Assembly: GCA_030180135.1 (NCBI GenBank)
Contig: CM058230.1
Location: 11,657,082-11,721,081 of the forward strand
DNA length: 64,000 nucleotides
Direction of reading: 5' to 3'
Source of the DNA: Orychophragmus violaceus
Taxonomy: Eukaryota > Streptophyta > Magnoliopsida > Brassicales > Brassicaceae
Shown here: positions 1 to 11,346 of the stretch, one piece after another
Numbering within the stretch: position 1 is the first letter of the stretch
How the letters are laid out: every line of letters begins with the position of its first letter
Translations under genes and position numbers: made by a program
Notes under the pieces: generated by a model
What the model saw: the letters and a program-made list of their open reading frames with translations, nothing else
Databases searched by the model: none
What the model was told of the DNA's origin: nothing

Positions 1-1302
1 CTATGATAACTAAGATTTTATGGTCCTTTAGAGGTATCAATTCCTCTTACTTATCGTGTAGTAAGAGGTATCGAACCAATTGGGAGTAGATAAAACCAAT
101 AAGAATTCACCAAACCAATTAAGTCAAGCAATCAAGTTTTAAGTGAAGTTCTAACAACCTAATAGAAATTCAAATAAGCAAACTAGTAAAAGAAACCAAA
201 CAAATCAAGCAAGCAATTAACCAACTAGACAATCAAGATTAAAGATAAGGTTCATAGGTATAGGTTAATGGAATGGGAGATTTGGGATGATCTCGGGATG
301 CTAATCAAGCTTCAAACAAACTAACCTCCTAGCAAGGAAGACAACAAGTTGATTAGTCTAATCTCTTAGAGCTAATCTCTTTACCTAATCATAATCCAAG
401 AACAAACTCTCATTTGTGAATTAAGATCAAGCAAGCATACAATCAAGTTCCAAATAGCCAATAATCACTCTAGACATCCATGTTCATGTGGTAGAATGTG
501 AAAATCCTATCTAAGCTAAAACTGGCATTTCATCGAACACATGGTGGGCAAGAAATCCTAAACATCCTAGTCAACATGATCAAGGCTAACTAGGCATTAA
601 GCACACTTAGATAGAAGAGATTTAAGATAGATTAAACATTAGACATCCCTTAATCATCCCTAATCAAGCCAATCCTACCTAACCCATAAACCCTATGAGA
701 AACTACTCACTAATCATCATGTGATCAACAAAACCCAAAGAGATAGTGTTAATCATTGGTGATTAGAGAAAATAGATAGATTGAAAGAAGAAATCTCAAA
801 AGAAGTACTTAGATTTAATCAAAAAATCAAATTTGTTCTTACAAAAGGGTATTCACTGTAGATAAATGTTTTGTAGGTTATGTGGCTGGTCTTAGCCGTC
901 AACAAGAACATGTTAAACATAGTTATAGCGTATTAGACGATATCATATATATTTGTTGAGATAAGAAGATAACTCTAGTTGGTAATATGTGTAGAACAAA
1001 AGTATAAAGTTAGTGTGTCCGTATGATTTAAGTATGTTAGATGAGAAGGGATTGTTATATGATATTATCATTGTTTTTTCTTACAGACGTATAAGGTATG
1101 TGTAAAAGGCGTTAGCAAAAGTATAAAAAGTTAGTTACAAGTTAAATAAAAATTGTAAAGTGATACTATTATACAAGATATAAAAGCTTGAAACCGAGGT
1201 TGTGTAGCCGTTACAAAATGTATGTGCCAATACGATGAAAAATACACAACATAAGAAACAGAGAAAGAAGTCTAAGAACATAGTTTTTAGCAGTTAACTA
1301 GA
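1..1302. other. Intergenic, AT-rich, no gene recognised
   Basis: I see no supportable gene here. Positions about 120-700 repeat the word AATCAAG many times, as in degraded retroelement or UTR-like sequence. Positions 840-1300 lie just downstream of the DUF1985/Ulp1-like pseudogene, where its protease core would be expected, but I could not find a His-Asp-Cys core there. Confidence 0.5.
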
Positions 1303-4300
1303 AAGTAGTGGTTGTTATATTAGTGGCTACGAATATCAGCCTCGCTATAGAAGTGTACTCTATCAACGTTACCATGACCTTCAACAATGTCAAGAATATT
1401 ATGTGGGAAGACAAACTCCTCACGATTCTCTGCCTTGGCAAACTTTGGGTAAAGACGCCAGACCATAGACACAAACTTGGAGTCCAGTACATCAACCCTA
1501 AGGGGATTACCATCAACTCGATCAGACCGAATGATTTGGCGAGAAAACTTCATAAGTGCATCCATGACCTGGAATAGAATAAATACAATAGACAAACATA
1601 TTAGTAAGTAATCAGAATGCTATGTACCAAATAAGGTTCCACTTACGGTCCAATGAGATTATATGATAATTGCATGATCATAAAATACCTTAGCAGGAGG
1701 AGATTTTTTAAAGGCTAAAAGTTCATTAAGCTCTCTAGCTGACAACGTCAAGCAACTGCCTAGTTTTATGGTTCTGCAATGGTTTTGAGAAGAGATTATG
1801 ATATTTGCCAATATGGGTGATGAATATTTTCGTAAGGTACATAAAGAAAAACTGACCCTGTTAAAGAGTTGATCCGGGAGAGTAGAGGATCTTCTGCTGG
1901 TTGAACCTCTGATAGAGTGTCCCCTTCTGATGGAGTATTGGACACATCCCTGCGCATTCTCTTATCACACTAGAATTGAGAACCAAACTTCTTTGACAAA
2001 ACACGGGGTCTTTTGCTTTTCCTCAATGCTATAGGGGCAGGATCAATCATAGCTGGAACGGCCGCTATAACATCCTGCTGCGAAGGAGAAAAGAATGAAT
2101 GAAACCACATTAAATTTTGGAAATACATAACATTCTAATATGATCAATGTTTGTACCTGTTGCACCTCCAACTCTGTCTGTTTCTGACTGACCACTTTAT
2201 CCTGATTAACACCGTCCTGATCCATGGACAGAAGTAGACAGAGTGAGGTAACCCTTTTATCGTATAATTATTAGCACATACTAGTGTTGGCAAGCAATAA
2301 CTCTAACATATAACTCACTACAGAAAAACTAGGATGGAGACATTGTAAGCTAGTAATCGTGAGTCTAGTGTTTACGCAGTATAAAAACAGTAAAAAACGA
2401 AATTTAGCAGCTACACAAGTAGACAAGTTAAAAAAACAAAAAATTGGTGTGTACCTTTTCCACCTCCACCTCTGGCTGTGGCTCACTGACTACGAAATCA
2501 TCTTCAACGGGGTCCTGATCCATTGAGATATTTAACAAATAGTTAGAAAACATAATTGCTGATCAAAAGACATGAGTCAATTGACGAAAAAGAAAACATA
2601 TAATAATGAGTTCGTGAATTTGACAACCTGAGATTCATGCAGACCATCCTGTTGCTGATCGTCAGACGCGTCGTCAATACCCTGAGAGATACATCGTCCT
2701 CAGTACCGCTGTCTACAGACTCAGAATGGGATGCATCATCATTGGTACCCGTTAACTCTCCATTAACCTGAAACAGTAACATAAGACAAGTTAGTAACCA
2801 CAAATGCTGGCGACCAACAAGATGTTAACTCCAAAATCAGGACGGATACCTTATCGCCTTGTAGTTCAACATTAACATCGAGAGGGTCTTCTTCAGAGTT
2901 GACACGCTGACCATCATCACAAATGTTCTGGGTAAACATAGCCATTAGAGGAAGGTGACTACAAATAAATGACGAATATGATGCTTTGAACAAGTCAATA
3001 TACAAACCTCATCTCCCATAGAAGCATAATGAGCAAATATGTATTCAACAGACAATTGACCGGTATTTGTATTAGTATGGTCTTGATTGATGTTTGTTGG
3101 CTGACTTGTATGTGTTGTAGCCGGTGGATGGGCCGTGTTGGGAATTGGCTGGTCATCAATAACAAAGTTCTGGGAAAACCACTTCTTCATACCATCCAAC
3201 AATTTAACATTGTTACTCTCAAATTTGGCTGCCAAGATTTCAGAATACCTCAACTCCATCTTCCTTTCATGCTCTTGAAACATGGATTCCAAAAGATTGC
3301 GTAACTCAGAAAAACCAGAGAGCCCGTGATTCATTGAACCACTGTCGTCAGACCCATCCACTTGTGAAGTTCGAGCTCTCCTAACACCATGAACAGACGG
3401 CCCATTAATGGTTTAAGTACGAGAACGTGCGGCTTTGACATTCTTACGCCTTCTCTGCCTTGGATGGCAGCTAAGCTCAGATAGTTTACATCCGCCAGTG
3501 AAATCTTCATTGGTAAACCTGTAACCATCACCTATAAGCTTCAACATGTTATCAAGGCGAGGATCCTCCTCCTCGTCAGACCAAATAAGGTCTTCAATTT
3601 GAGGGTCGAAAACAATCTCCGGACGAATGATACACTCAACGTCAACCTGTTAACGTGGTGAAAATAGTTCGCATGAATAAAACAGAGAACTAACGGTAAA
3701 AACATTTAACTTTATACACGAGATTGCAAATACAAGAAACATATAGATCGGAGACGGGAAAGATTTAACAGCTAACCATGAACAAAGATAACATTAAACT
3801 GAAAAACTAAGTAGCAACTAACAACTAAGCTTAGTAGATGGTATTGATACAACATACAATAACAATTAACAGCTAATCATGAACAAAGATAGCATAAAAC
3901 TGAACCACAAAGTAGCAACTAACAACTAAGCTTAGCAGATGCTATTGATACAACATACAATTGCAAATGAATAATATAACAAACCAATACGTTAGTGGTT
4001 AAATTTGTAACCGAGAAGCAAACACATGATTTAAACATTAACCACTAAGTAGAAATGAATGATAACAAATACACTAACAAATAGGTAGGATCGGATAGAG
4101 AGTTAGAATAAGATGATTAACAGCTACTGATGAACTATGATAACATAAAACTGAGACATTAGCTAGCAGCTAACAGGTAACACATGAAGTATACTTTAAC
4201 CAGCGTTTGCAAATATTGTTAGCAATATACAAAAGTACATGAACAGATAAAATGTTATCACCTACTAACTGTGGATTTATCACAAACTGAAGTAATAACA

Positions 4301-5351
4301 TAAACATGGTTAGCATGTAAAAAAATGAAACATAAAACACAAATAACAAAAAACTATAATATTTCATGAATCATACCTTGCAGTCGTAATCAACAACTCT
4401 TGCATAATTGACATTGAAGGGACAGAGGGGGCGTTTGGCCTGGATAACACCCACAACAGACGCAACAGGAGGCTGGTATGCTGGCATAGATAAACCTTTC
4501 TGAAGTTCTGGAACAACATCAATTACAACCATCTGTAGCGCCTGGAAGAATCCCTGCACAGCAACATTTGAAGTTGCAAGGCTCTTTACATCTCTCTCTT
4601 TGACAGAATTCATAATCATATCGAAGGACACCCTTCCCCATGAGTAAGACAAGAATGAGCTCAAATCCTCAACCATTTCTGCATGTTCTACTGAGACCTT
4701 GCACTTAAGAAAGTGGGTTGTAGGAACAAGGATACCGTCGACCAAAACCAAACAAGCTAAACGAAGCCTCATATCCTCATCAGTAACTATCTTCTTCTTC
4801 AACATTAAAAGTACCTTATCAACAGTGACTTCGTCTTTATCAGTATCAAACAAAGTTTTGAAATAGGACTCTTCCTCGACAGATTTTCCTTTCGCTTTCC
4901 TCTTCTTCTTCTCCGCAGCTGGTAACTTTCCACATGGAAGGCCGGTGACTATCTTGAACTCACGGAGTGAAAATCTGATAGGAGATCCAGCAAATAAAAT
5001 CCACATCTCGTTTTCCTTGAGGATGACTAGTTGTCTAGACATGAGAAATATGCCAAAACTCCCCGACCATGCTGGAAGAGCAGGAATGTCAAACAGTTTA
5101 GACAAGGAAGATGAGCGCATATATATCTTCTCCTCGGGCGTGAGAGCATCGGCCAAGACTTTTATGATCTCGGTTTTCTGATACACGTTGACCCTATCTC
5201 CCCAAAGTTCTTCACCGGCAGCAATTAAACGACTGGGAAGCTCAATCTCAGACATGACTTGTTCTGTGAAGAAAAGAAACATGTCATATATTGAGGAAGG
5301 ACAGATAATATAGAATGAGAGAACATTATATGACTACAGAGGAAACTTACC
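1303..5351 (-). pseudogene. DUF1985 / Ulp1-like (C48-type) gene, decayed; probably transposon-carried
   Basis: A multi-exon minus-strand gene. A 5' exon ends at a GTAAGT donor at about 5351. The DUF1985 exon starts at ATG 5253-5255 (MSEIELPSRLI) and runs to a donor at 4377, with the typical core FRLSLREF-like segment IRFSLREFKIVTGLPCG. The next exon runs 3646-3008. Smaller acidic exons follow near 2.9, 2.7, 2.5 and 2.2 kb, then a basic exon (RKSKRPRVLSKKFGSQF) near 2.0 kb, an exon with LTLSARELNELLAF near 1.75 kb, and a last exon at 1595-1303 (LRVDVLDSKFVSMVWRLYPKF), which is the N-terminal edge of the Ulp1-like region. In-frame stops lie at 3413-3415 (TAA) and 1970-1972 (TAG), and a frame slip is likely near 2690. 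The protease core is missing. Known from the family: DUF1985-Ulp1 genes are abundant in Brassicaceae and are often carried by Mutator-like elements. That this copy belonged to one is inference; I found no terminal repeats. Confidence 0.75.
3767..3964. repeat. Two-copy tandem repeat, period 101 bp, in an intron
   Basis: Two adjacent copies (3767-3867 and 3868-3964) share AACAGCTAA-CATGAACAAAG and the block ending GATACAACATACAAT, with about 10 differences. A third, poorer copy starts near 4113. They lie in the intron between the DUF1985 exon and the next exon of the pseudogene. Confidence 0.7.
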
Positions 5352-6151
5352 GATCAGTACCTAGACGAGGACAATCAAACGGAAGAAGAAATGGATCGGA
5401 CGAAAAAGATTGTAAGTAAGAGACGCAAGATAATTTTTGTGAGCAAAGGAGAGCATACGTTGAGATTTTAAGACCATAAATGATTTCCAAGAATAACTTA
5501 GATTTATGAGGCAAGACTTCTAACGCCATACAATAATTTGAAATCTGAATTTTGAAAACTCAGATTTTAAAATTGTCTGACACACGCTAAGTCTAAACTG
5601 AGCTAAAAACTCTAGGCTCTTTTCTCAGTTCACTATTCTCTTGAGGGTTACATGCGTCATTAGACTCTCTATTCTGATATGCACGCGCTATACTATTTAC
5701 GCCACCTAATTTTGTTAGCTTTCGTGTATATAGAAATTACCCGAAGTCAGCACATAACTTGAAATTGAGAATAAAGTTTCAAAAAAAAAACTTGGAATTG
5801 AAAATAAATGAGTGGATGTCCATCGTCGCGGCTTCGATTTTAATCAAATTGAAGACAAAAGACATTTCTGGACGACATACCTTTGTTTGTGTATCTACTT
5901 CAAAAAATAAAATATTTTAATTAATTCTAAGAAATTAACAAAAGAACCCAGAAAGAGAGACGAAGAAAGTCGAAATTAATTCAAAGGTATCATTGAAAGG
6001 CCCCAGTTTTATTTTTTTCAGTCACTTCAATTTTAAAGGATCCAGAGCTATATATGGTCTTTATTTTCTTCTTATTTTTGTTCTTAACTGTAAACAAGAA
6101 ATTTAAAAAAATGAGCTTCTGCAATTACTCTTGATCCTATCATGTTCTTGA
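5352..6151. other. Intergenic, no gene recognised
   Basis: This is the upstream region of the DUF1985 pseudogene, AT-rich and with short A runs. I see no ORF or RNA gene worth calling. Confidence 0.5.
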
Positions 6152-6303
6152 CTTTAAACCCCTGTTCAAAAACGCGGCCGCCTAGCCGCCTAGGCGGCCG
6201 CGTAGGCGTTGGACGGCAGGAGTACGCCGCGAGTTGCTCCTCTACGTTCCAATTAGGCGGTCAACGCGTAAGACCATTCCTCGGCCGCCTTATCTGTTAG
6301 TCA

Positions 6304-7745
6304 TTTTTTTTTTTTGGTCAAAACACATTCCATTCAATTAACCTTTGTTGTTACAACGATAAGGAAGGAAGAGTACATCTAGCAACATGAAGCAAATACA
6401 ATAAGACTTGAAAGCAGTAAAGGATAGAGCTGAAAACTCAGCAAGGCTAGGCGACAACGAATCACGGAAGCTACCCGGATGCGTCAGCTTAGTGTTCACG
6501 GCAGAGCCGGAAAGTAACTTAGTCACTTTAACTTGTGACGTTAGAAGATTGTCCCTACCTCCGAGCCTAGTCGAGACTAAGCCCGCTGCATCTTCTGGTC
6601 TCGTGAAAACCAATATGTAAGATAACAAATGGGTTAGGGAAATACATGTTCTAGGTTTTGCAACCGTAGAAAGTTCTCCTCTCATGGAGAGGGAAGGTGG
6701 TGGAAAAATTCTCTTCTCTAAAGAGAAGGGGGATAAAAGTGATCTCTCCCAAAAGGAGGAAGTTGATCCAAATAGTATCTTCATGAAGAAGATTACTGGA
6801 ATCAGTCTCTCCGTCAAAGCGGAGGAAGGTACCCGAAGGTAAAAGCCGTAGCTAAATTTTGCATTGACGCTCATTGATGAATTGCTCCATAGTGGTTCTT
6901 TCCATAAAGGAACAAACAAACACATAACTTCTTGGCTCAAATTAGAGACCACATAAGAGATAGATATTTGACCCGTTCTTTCAATATTGCTCCGAGGATA
7001 CAAACGGAGTACAAGTTTGAACATCTGAGAGTTCGCTTGAGAAGAAACTCTTCGTGGCGGCGTTAAGAGCGGAAAAGGCGGTGGAAACCACATGTAGACA
7101 AGAAAGGATGGCGACGGATCTGATGGGAGGGGAAGCTTCCACAGTGGCCGGAGGAAGGGGAAGACGCGGAGACGACGACGTCGGTGAGGTGGAGCGGTGA
7201 GAAGACGAGTCATAAACTCAGATGCAGAGGATGGTATAAAGCTTCTCGATTCAGCCTCCTTTCTCGTAAAAGGGTGATAGATCTCGGCTTGTCCTGCCGG
7301 ATAAATGAGACTAGATGGTGGAGCAGCAGACACGAGCTTCCAAGGTGAAAAGAGGATGGGCGATGGCCGTGAGTAGGAGGCTCGACTCGGCGGGTCCGGA
7401 GGATCCGGAGGTTCAGGAGGGTGGCGTGGGTTCAATACTGACGGATGGACCAACCACCGACAGGAAGAGGGGAGCTTGAGTAGGTCATGTGTGGAAGGCG
7501 GAGACATCGAGGGCGGAGGTGGGAGGGAGACCATTGTAGCAGCTCAAACAAAAATCACCGGTTGAACCGGGAAATAGATCTCGCCGGTGAGGGGAAGCTA
7601 CCGGCGGAAGTAAAAGCAGGGCGTCGCCTAGAGGCAGCCAACGACGCCGGAAAAGCTCCGGAGGCAAGAGCTCATGTTGAGATGCGGCTGTCTCGGTAAT
7701 TGGGTCAGAGAGAAAGCAAATTAGGGCGAACTCTTTTTTTCTTGG
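6304..7745 (-). mobile_element. LINE-like retroposon, non-autonomous, with one long ORF
   Basis: A 17-bp target duplication GCCTTATCTGTTAGTCA (6287-6303 and 7746-7762) and a poly-A tail (read as T's at 6304-6315) show target-primed insertion on the minus strand. The 3' end before the tail reads TTTTGACC, as in many Brassicaceae LINE ends. A single ORF (7534-6338, 398 codons) fills most of the insert. It begins MVSLPPPPSMSPPS and is rich in Pro, Ser and Arg (PPDPPDPP near residue 45), which resembles the low-complexity N-terminal region of plant LINE proteins. No endonuclease or reverse transcriptase motif is present, so it must have moved in trans. Whether the ORF is translated cannot be told from the sequence. 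Confidence 0.75.
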
Positions 7746-7972
7746 GCCTTATCTGTTAGTCAACGATTGGTTTTTAAAATCACCCGATTTTTTGTAAAAA
7801 TCGGACCAAATGTGATGCGCTTTTTTTTTTATGAATTGGGCTAAGTAAATTATAAGCACACTGTTTGTAGACATACATAGGATAATAATGACAAAAAGTC
7901 TGATTCATCTTCTTTACATTTTCATTCTAATCCTTTTATACTTTTTAATTATTACTTTTATGAGGAATATTT

Positions 7973-8113
7973 TTTTTTTTTAACGCTGTATGGGCCACAA
8001 CGAACCGGCCCACTGACCCAATCCTTCCAGCAGGAGGAAGGAAGGTGGAGTCGAACTCCAGATGAGATAGACGCAGAGGTGGACCACAACTACGGAACCA
8101 CTTGCGACTTCTC
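7973..8113 (-). mobile_element. tRNA-derived SINE
   Basis: A 15-bp duplication TTATGAGGAATATTT (7958-7972 and 8114-8128) flanks about 141 bp with a poly-A tail at the low-coordinate end. On the minus strand a pol III B box (GTTCGACTC, in GGAGTTCGACTCC) follows a tRNA-like head. It lies inside the hAT-type element. Confidence 0.75.
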
Positions 8114-8397
8114 TTATGAGGAATATTTACGTGGAGACTTTTCATATCAATTCATAGTCATGAATCTTGTGGCTGCATGTGTTTTTGACCAATGAAACTA
8201 TGTGCTTACTTATTTTAACATTAATGTGATTATCGCATATTATTATTATATGTGAAAAGCAAGATGCGACCTAATGTTTGTAAGACTTTTTATATGAGAT
8301 AAGCCTTACCCCTAATTCTCCTTAAACTTTACTTTTTGTATATTTTTGTAACTGAAAGTTTTATGTATTTTAAAATAAATGTGAAGTAAAACAATTA

Positions 8398-8583
8398 GTA
8401 AATTGTATATAAAATCAATTTATAATTTAGTATTTCTATGAATTAGAAAATAATAATTAATAAATTGCATATAAAATCAATTTCGTATTTAGTATTTCTA
8501 TGAATTAAAAAATAATAATTAGTAAATTACATATAAAATCAATTTATAATTTAGTATTTCTATAAAATCAATTTAGTATTTAT
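8398..8583. repeat. AT-rich tandem repeat, three copies of about 62 bp
   Basis: Copies begin near 8398, 8460 and 8522, each with TATAAAATCAATTT and AGTATTTCTATGAATTA. They lie in the right half of the hAT-type element and look like internal filler of that element. Confidence 0.65.
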
Positions 8584-9905
8584 AATTAGTCCAAGTTTAA
8601 AATGTTACAATGTATATATTTTATAATTTAAATACATGAAAATATATTAATATTATAAACAATCAATAATATACATGATTAATTTTAAATTAAATCGTCC
8701 AAAATTCCGCCCAGCGTAAATTCCGTATACTCTCCGACCACATCGTCCGACTAGCGCCTAGCGAGTTTTCGACCGGAGCTTTAAACAAAGTGCTCTACTT
8801 TCGAAACCCTTTTTCTAAACTTTTATCGTCTTTCGAGGTGTTGAATCGGTGAACGGCAGATATCTGACTCTCTCTCCTCCTTTCTATCTTTAATTCTCTC
8901 TCATACTTTGTGGTGGTAGGATCAAGAAACCGCTTCACTACTCACTAGTCATTAGTTTAGAGATGGTGATGGTAGGAGAAGCATCCATGGAACTGGACCA
9001 GTGCTTTGAGAAGATGAAGATTGAAGGAATCTCGATCAAAGAGTGGAAAGATATCCCTGTGGAGCTTCTTATGAGAATCCTTTCCCTTGTCGACGATCGG
9101 AATGTCATTGTTGCTTCTGGTGTTTGCAGTGGCTGGAGAGATGCTATATCTCTTGGTCTCACTCGTCTCCGTCTCTCTTGGTAGTATTCTCTCTCTTTTC
9201 ATCTTTTATATGTGTTGATGTTTTGAATTTGGATTGGAAGTTTGAATTTCCAGTGTCTTGATTTCATCTTTTTATGTTGATATATTGTCTGGTTTGTGTA
9301 AAGATCAGATCTTTTGTTGTTCCTTTTGTTTTGAGGAACATGTCATCAATCTAAACCAGAGGAGTACATGTTTTAGTCTGAAGATGACTCTTGAGTCTTT
9401 ATGAACCTTTAGAAGCTTTACTCTTTGTCACTTGCAGTGTATTCAGATTGATCTTTGTCTTAACTCTCTGATTTTGTTTTACCAGGTGCAACAACAACAT
9501 GAACAGCTTGGTTCTTTCTCTCGCTCCCAAGTTTGTAAAGCTGCAGACTTTAATACTGCGGCAGGACAAACCGCAACTAGAAGACAATGCAGTGGAGGCC
9601 ATAGCAAATCACTGCCATGAGCTACAAGAGCTTGATCTCAGCAAAAGCTTGAAACTTACTGATCGTTCGCTTTATGCACTTGCTCATGGTTGCCCTAACC
9701 TCACAAAACTCAACCTTAGCGGATGCACTTCATTTAGCGACACTGCTATTCCTTATTTGACCAGGTTCTGCAGAAAGCTCAAAGTTCTGAATCTTTGTGG
9801 ATGTGTCAACGCTGTATCTGATTATACCTTGGAGGTGGATTTTGCCTATCTCAACCTGGTTTTTGCTTATTTTGTCATAGAATGTGGCTTACTGATAGTT
9901 AAAAC

Positions 9906-10377
9906 CTATGTTGCACCGAGACGGATACGGGTACATAAACGGGTACGGGAACGGGAAACGACAAAACTAAAAATTTATAGATACGGGTACGGCGGAGATA
10001 CGTCTACAAATATACATATAAATAACTATAGATTTAATATATACTTAATTATACCTTATAAAAATGTTGTTAAAACTTGAAAAATATAAAAATGTGAAAA
10101 AATACAATGATAAAACATACTTTATTCAAGTGTAATGGAAGATCTATATGCTCATTAGAGTATAATAAGTTAATTATTAACAAAAACTCAAATTTTTATA
10201 TTTTGGAAACGTCCTATAATATTATTTCTATATTTTATAATAGCTAGTGTTCTCATTTTATTTTCGATTTATTGGAAACCTGAGAGAGACGTCCCTATGT
10301 CGTCCCCACGAAGTACCCGTCCCCAAAACGTTACGGATACGGGTACGGACACCAAAATGCCGTCCCGTGCTACCCAG
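9906..10377. mobile_element. hAT-type MITE in SKP2A intron
   Basis: The 8-bp target duplication GTTAAAAC (9898-9905 and 10378-10385) flanks terminal inverted repeats CTATGTTGCACCGAGACGG (left) and CTGGGTAGCACGGGACGG (right, reverse complement). The ends are rich in CGGGTACGG motifs and the middle is AT-rich. There is no coding sequence. It ends 42 bp before the exon 3 acceptor, so it may affect splicing. Confidence 0.85.
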
Positions 10378-10844
10378 GTTAAAACTAAAAAAAGAATTCC
10401 TTATTCCTGGTGTGTGCAGGCTATTGGGAATAACTGCAATCAGTTGCAGTCACTAAACTTGGGATGGTGTGAGAATATCAGTGATGATGGGGTTATGAGT
10501 TTAGCTTATGGCTGCCCAGATCTCAGGACCCTGGACTTGTGTGGCTGTGTTCTCATTACAGGTAAGTCACATAGCTCAGCTTACTCGAAAACTGTTAATA
10601 CCAAAGACCCTTGAAGCTTAAAGTCTTTTAACTTGTTTATGTCATGTAACATTTTGCAGATGAGAGTGTGGTGGCTTTAGCAGACTGATGTATCCACTTG
10701 AGGTCATTGGGGCTATACTACTGCAGAAACATAACAGATAGAGCGATGTACTCGCTAGCTCAAAGCGGGGTAAAGAACAAACCGGGGCTATGGAAATCGG
10801 TTAAGAAAGGCAAATACGATGAAGAAGGGCTGAGAAGTCTCAAC

Positions 10845-11346
10845 TATTAGGGACAAAGTCCCACATCGGTAGTTGGAAGTGATCCTTAGTAATATATAAG
10901 TTATATGAGCCTCTCCACTTATCACCAATTGGTTTTAGGTTGGATGCCCATAGAACTTAACATATTAGGGACAAAGTCCCACATCGGTAGTTGGAAGTGA
11001 TCCTTAGTAATATATAAGTTATATGAGCCTCTCCACTTATCACCAATTGGTTTTAGGTTGGAAGCCCATATAACTTAATATGGTATCAGAGCCAGGTCCA
11101 TGCAATCCAACCCGATCCGACCCATAGTTGGTCCACCCATCGACAAGCCAGGCCCAAAATTGGTGCTGTCGATCCAAGCCCGAACATTCCGAGATTAATG
11201 GCCAAACGACCATTATCTCGAGGGGGCGTATTAGGGACAAAGTCCCACATCGGTAGTTGGAAGTGATCCTTAGTAATATATAAGTTATATGAGCCTCTCC
11301 ACTTATCACCAATTGGTTTTAGGTTGGAAGCCCATATAACTTAATA
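10845..11346 (+). mobile_element. TRIM retrotransposon with three LTRs, in SKP2A exon
   Basis: A 5-bp duplication TCAAC (10840-10844 and 11347-11351) flanks three 118-bp direct repeats: 10845-10962, 10963-11080 and 11229-11346. A methionine-tRNA-type primer site TGGTATCAGAGCC begins at 11081, directly after the second repeat. A purine tract GAGGGGGCG (11220-11228) precedes the third. The 148-bp internal part codes for nothing. The LTRs begin TATTAGGGACAAAGTCCC; the first ends in ACA and the other two in ATA. This is the layout of a terminal-repeat retrotransposon in miniature (Katydid-like) with an extra LTR, probably from unequal recombination. Confidence 0.9.

Larger units (their letters stand above)
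6160..8778. mobile_element. Non-autonomous hAT-type element hosting two retroposons
   Basis: An 8-bp duplication CTTTAAAC flanks it (6152-6159 and 8779-8786). The termini are imperfect inverted repeats: CCCTGTTCAAAAACGCG on the left and CTCCGGTCGAAAACTCG on the right (reverse complement). Both lead into GC-rich CCTAGGCG-type palindromes (left 6174-6290, right about 8707-8765). The 8-bp duplication points to the hAT superfamily. No transposase is visible. Minus the LINE-like and SINE insertions, the element would be about 1 kb. Its right end lies 184 bp before the SKP2A start codon, so it replaced or displaced the upstream promoter region. Confidence 0.65.

Noticed and set aside
1308..1577. 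89-codon plus-strand ORF
   Set aside because: It is the antisense of the Ulp1-like exon at 1595-1303, which has the clear family resemblance.
6174..6290. GC-rich CCTAGGCG palindromes as a CpG island or promoter
   Set aside because: They are inside the terminus of the hAT-type element and have a matching inverted counterpart near 8710-8765.
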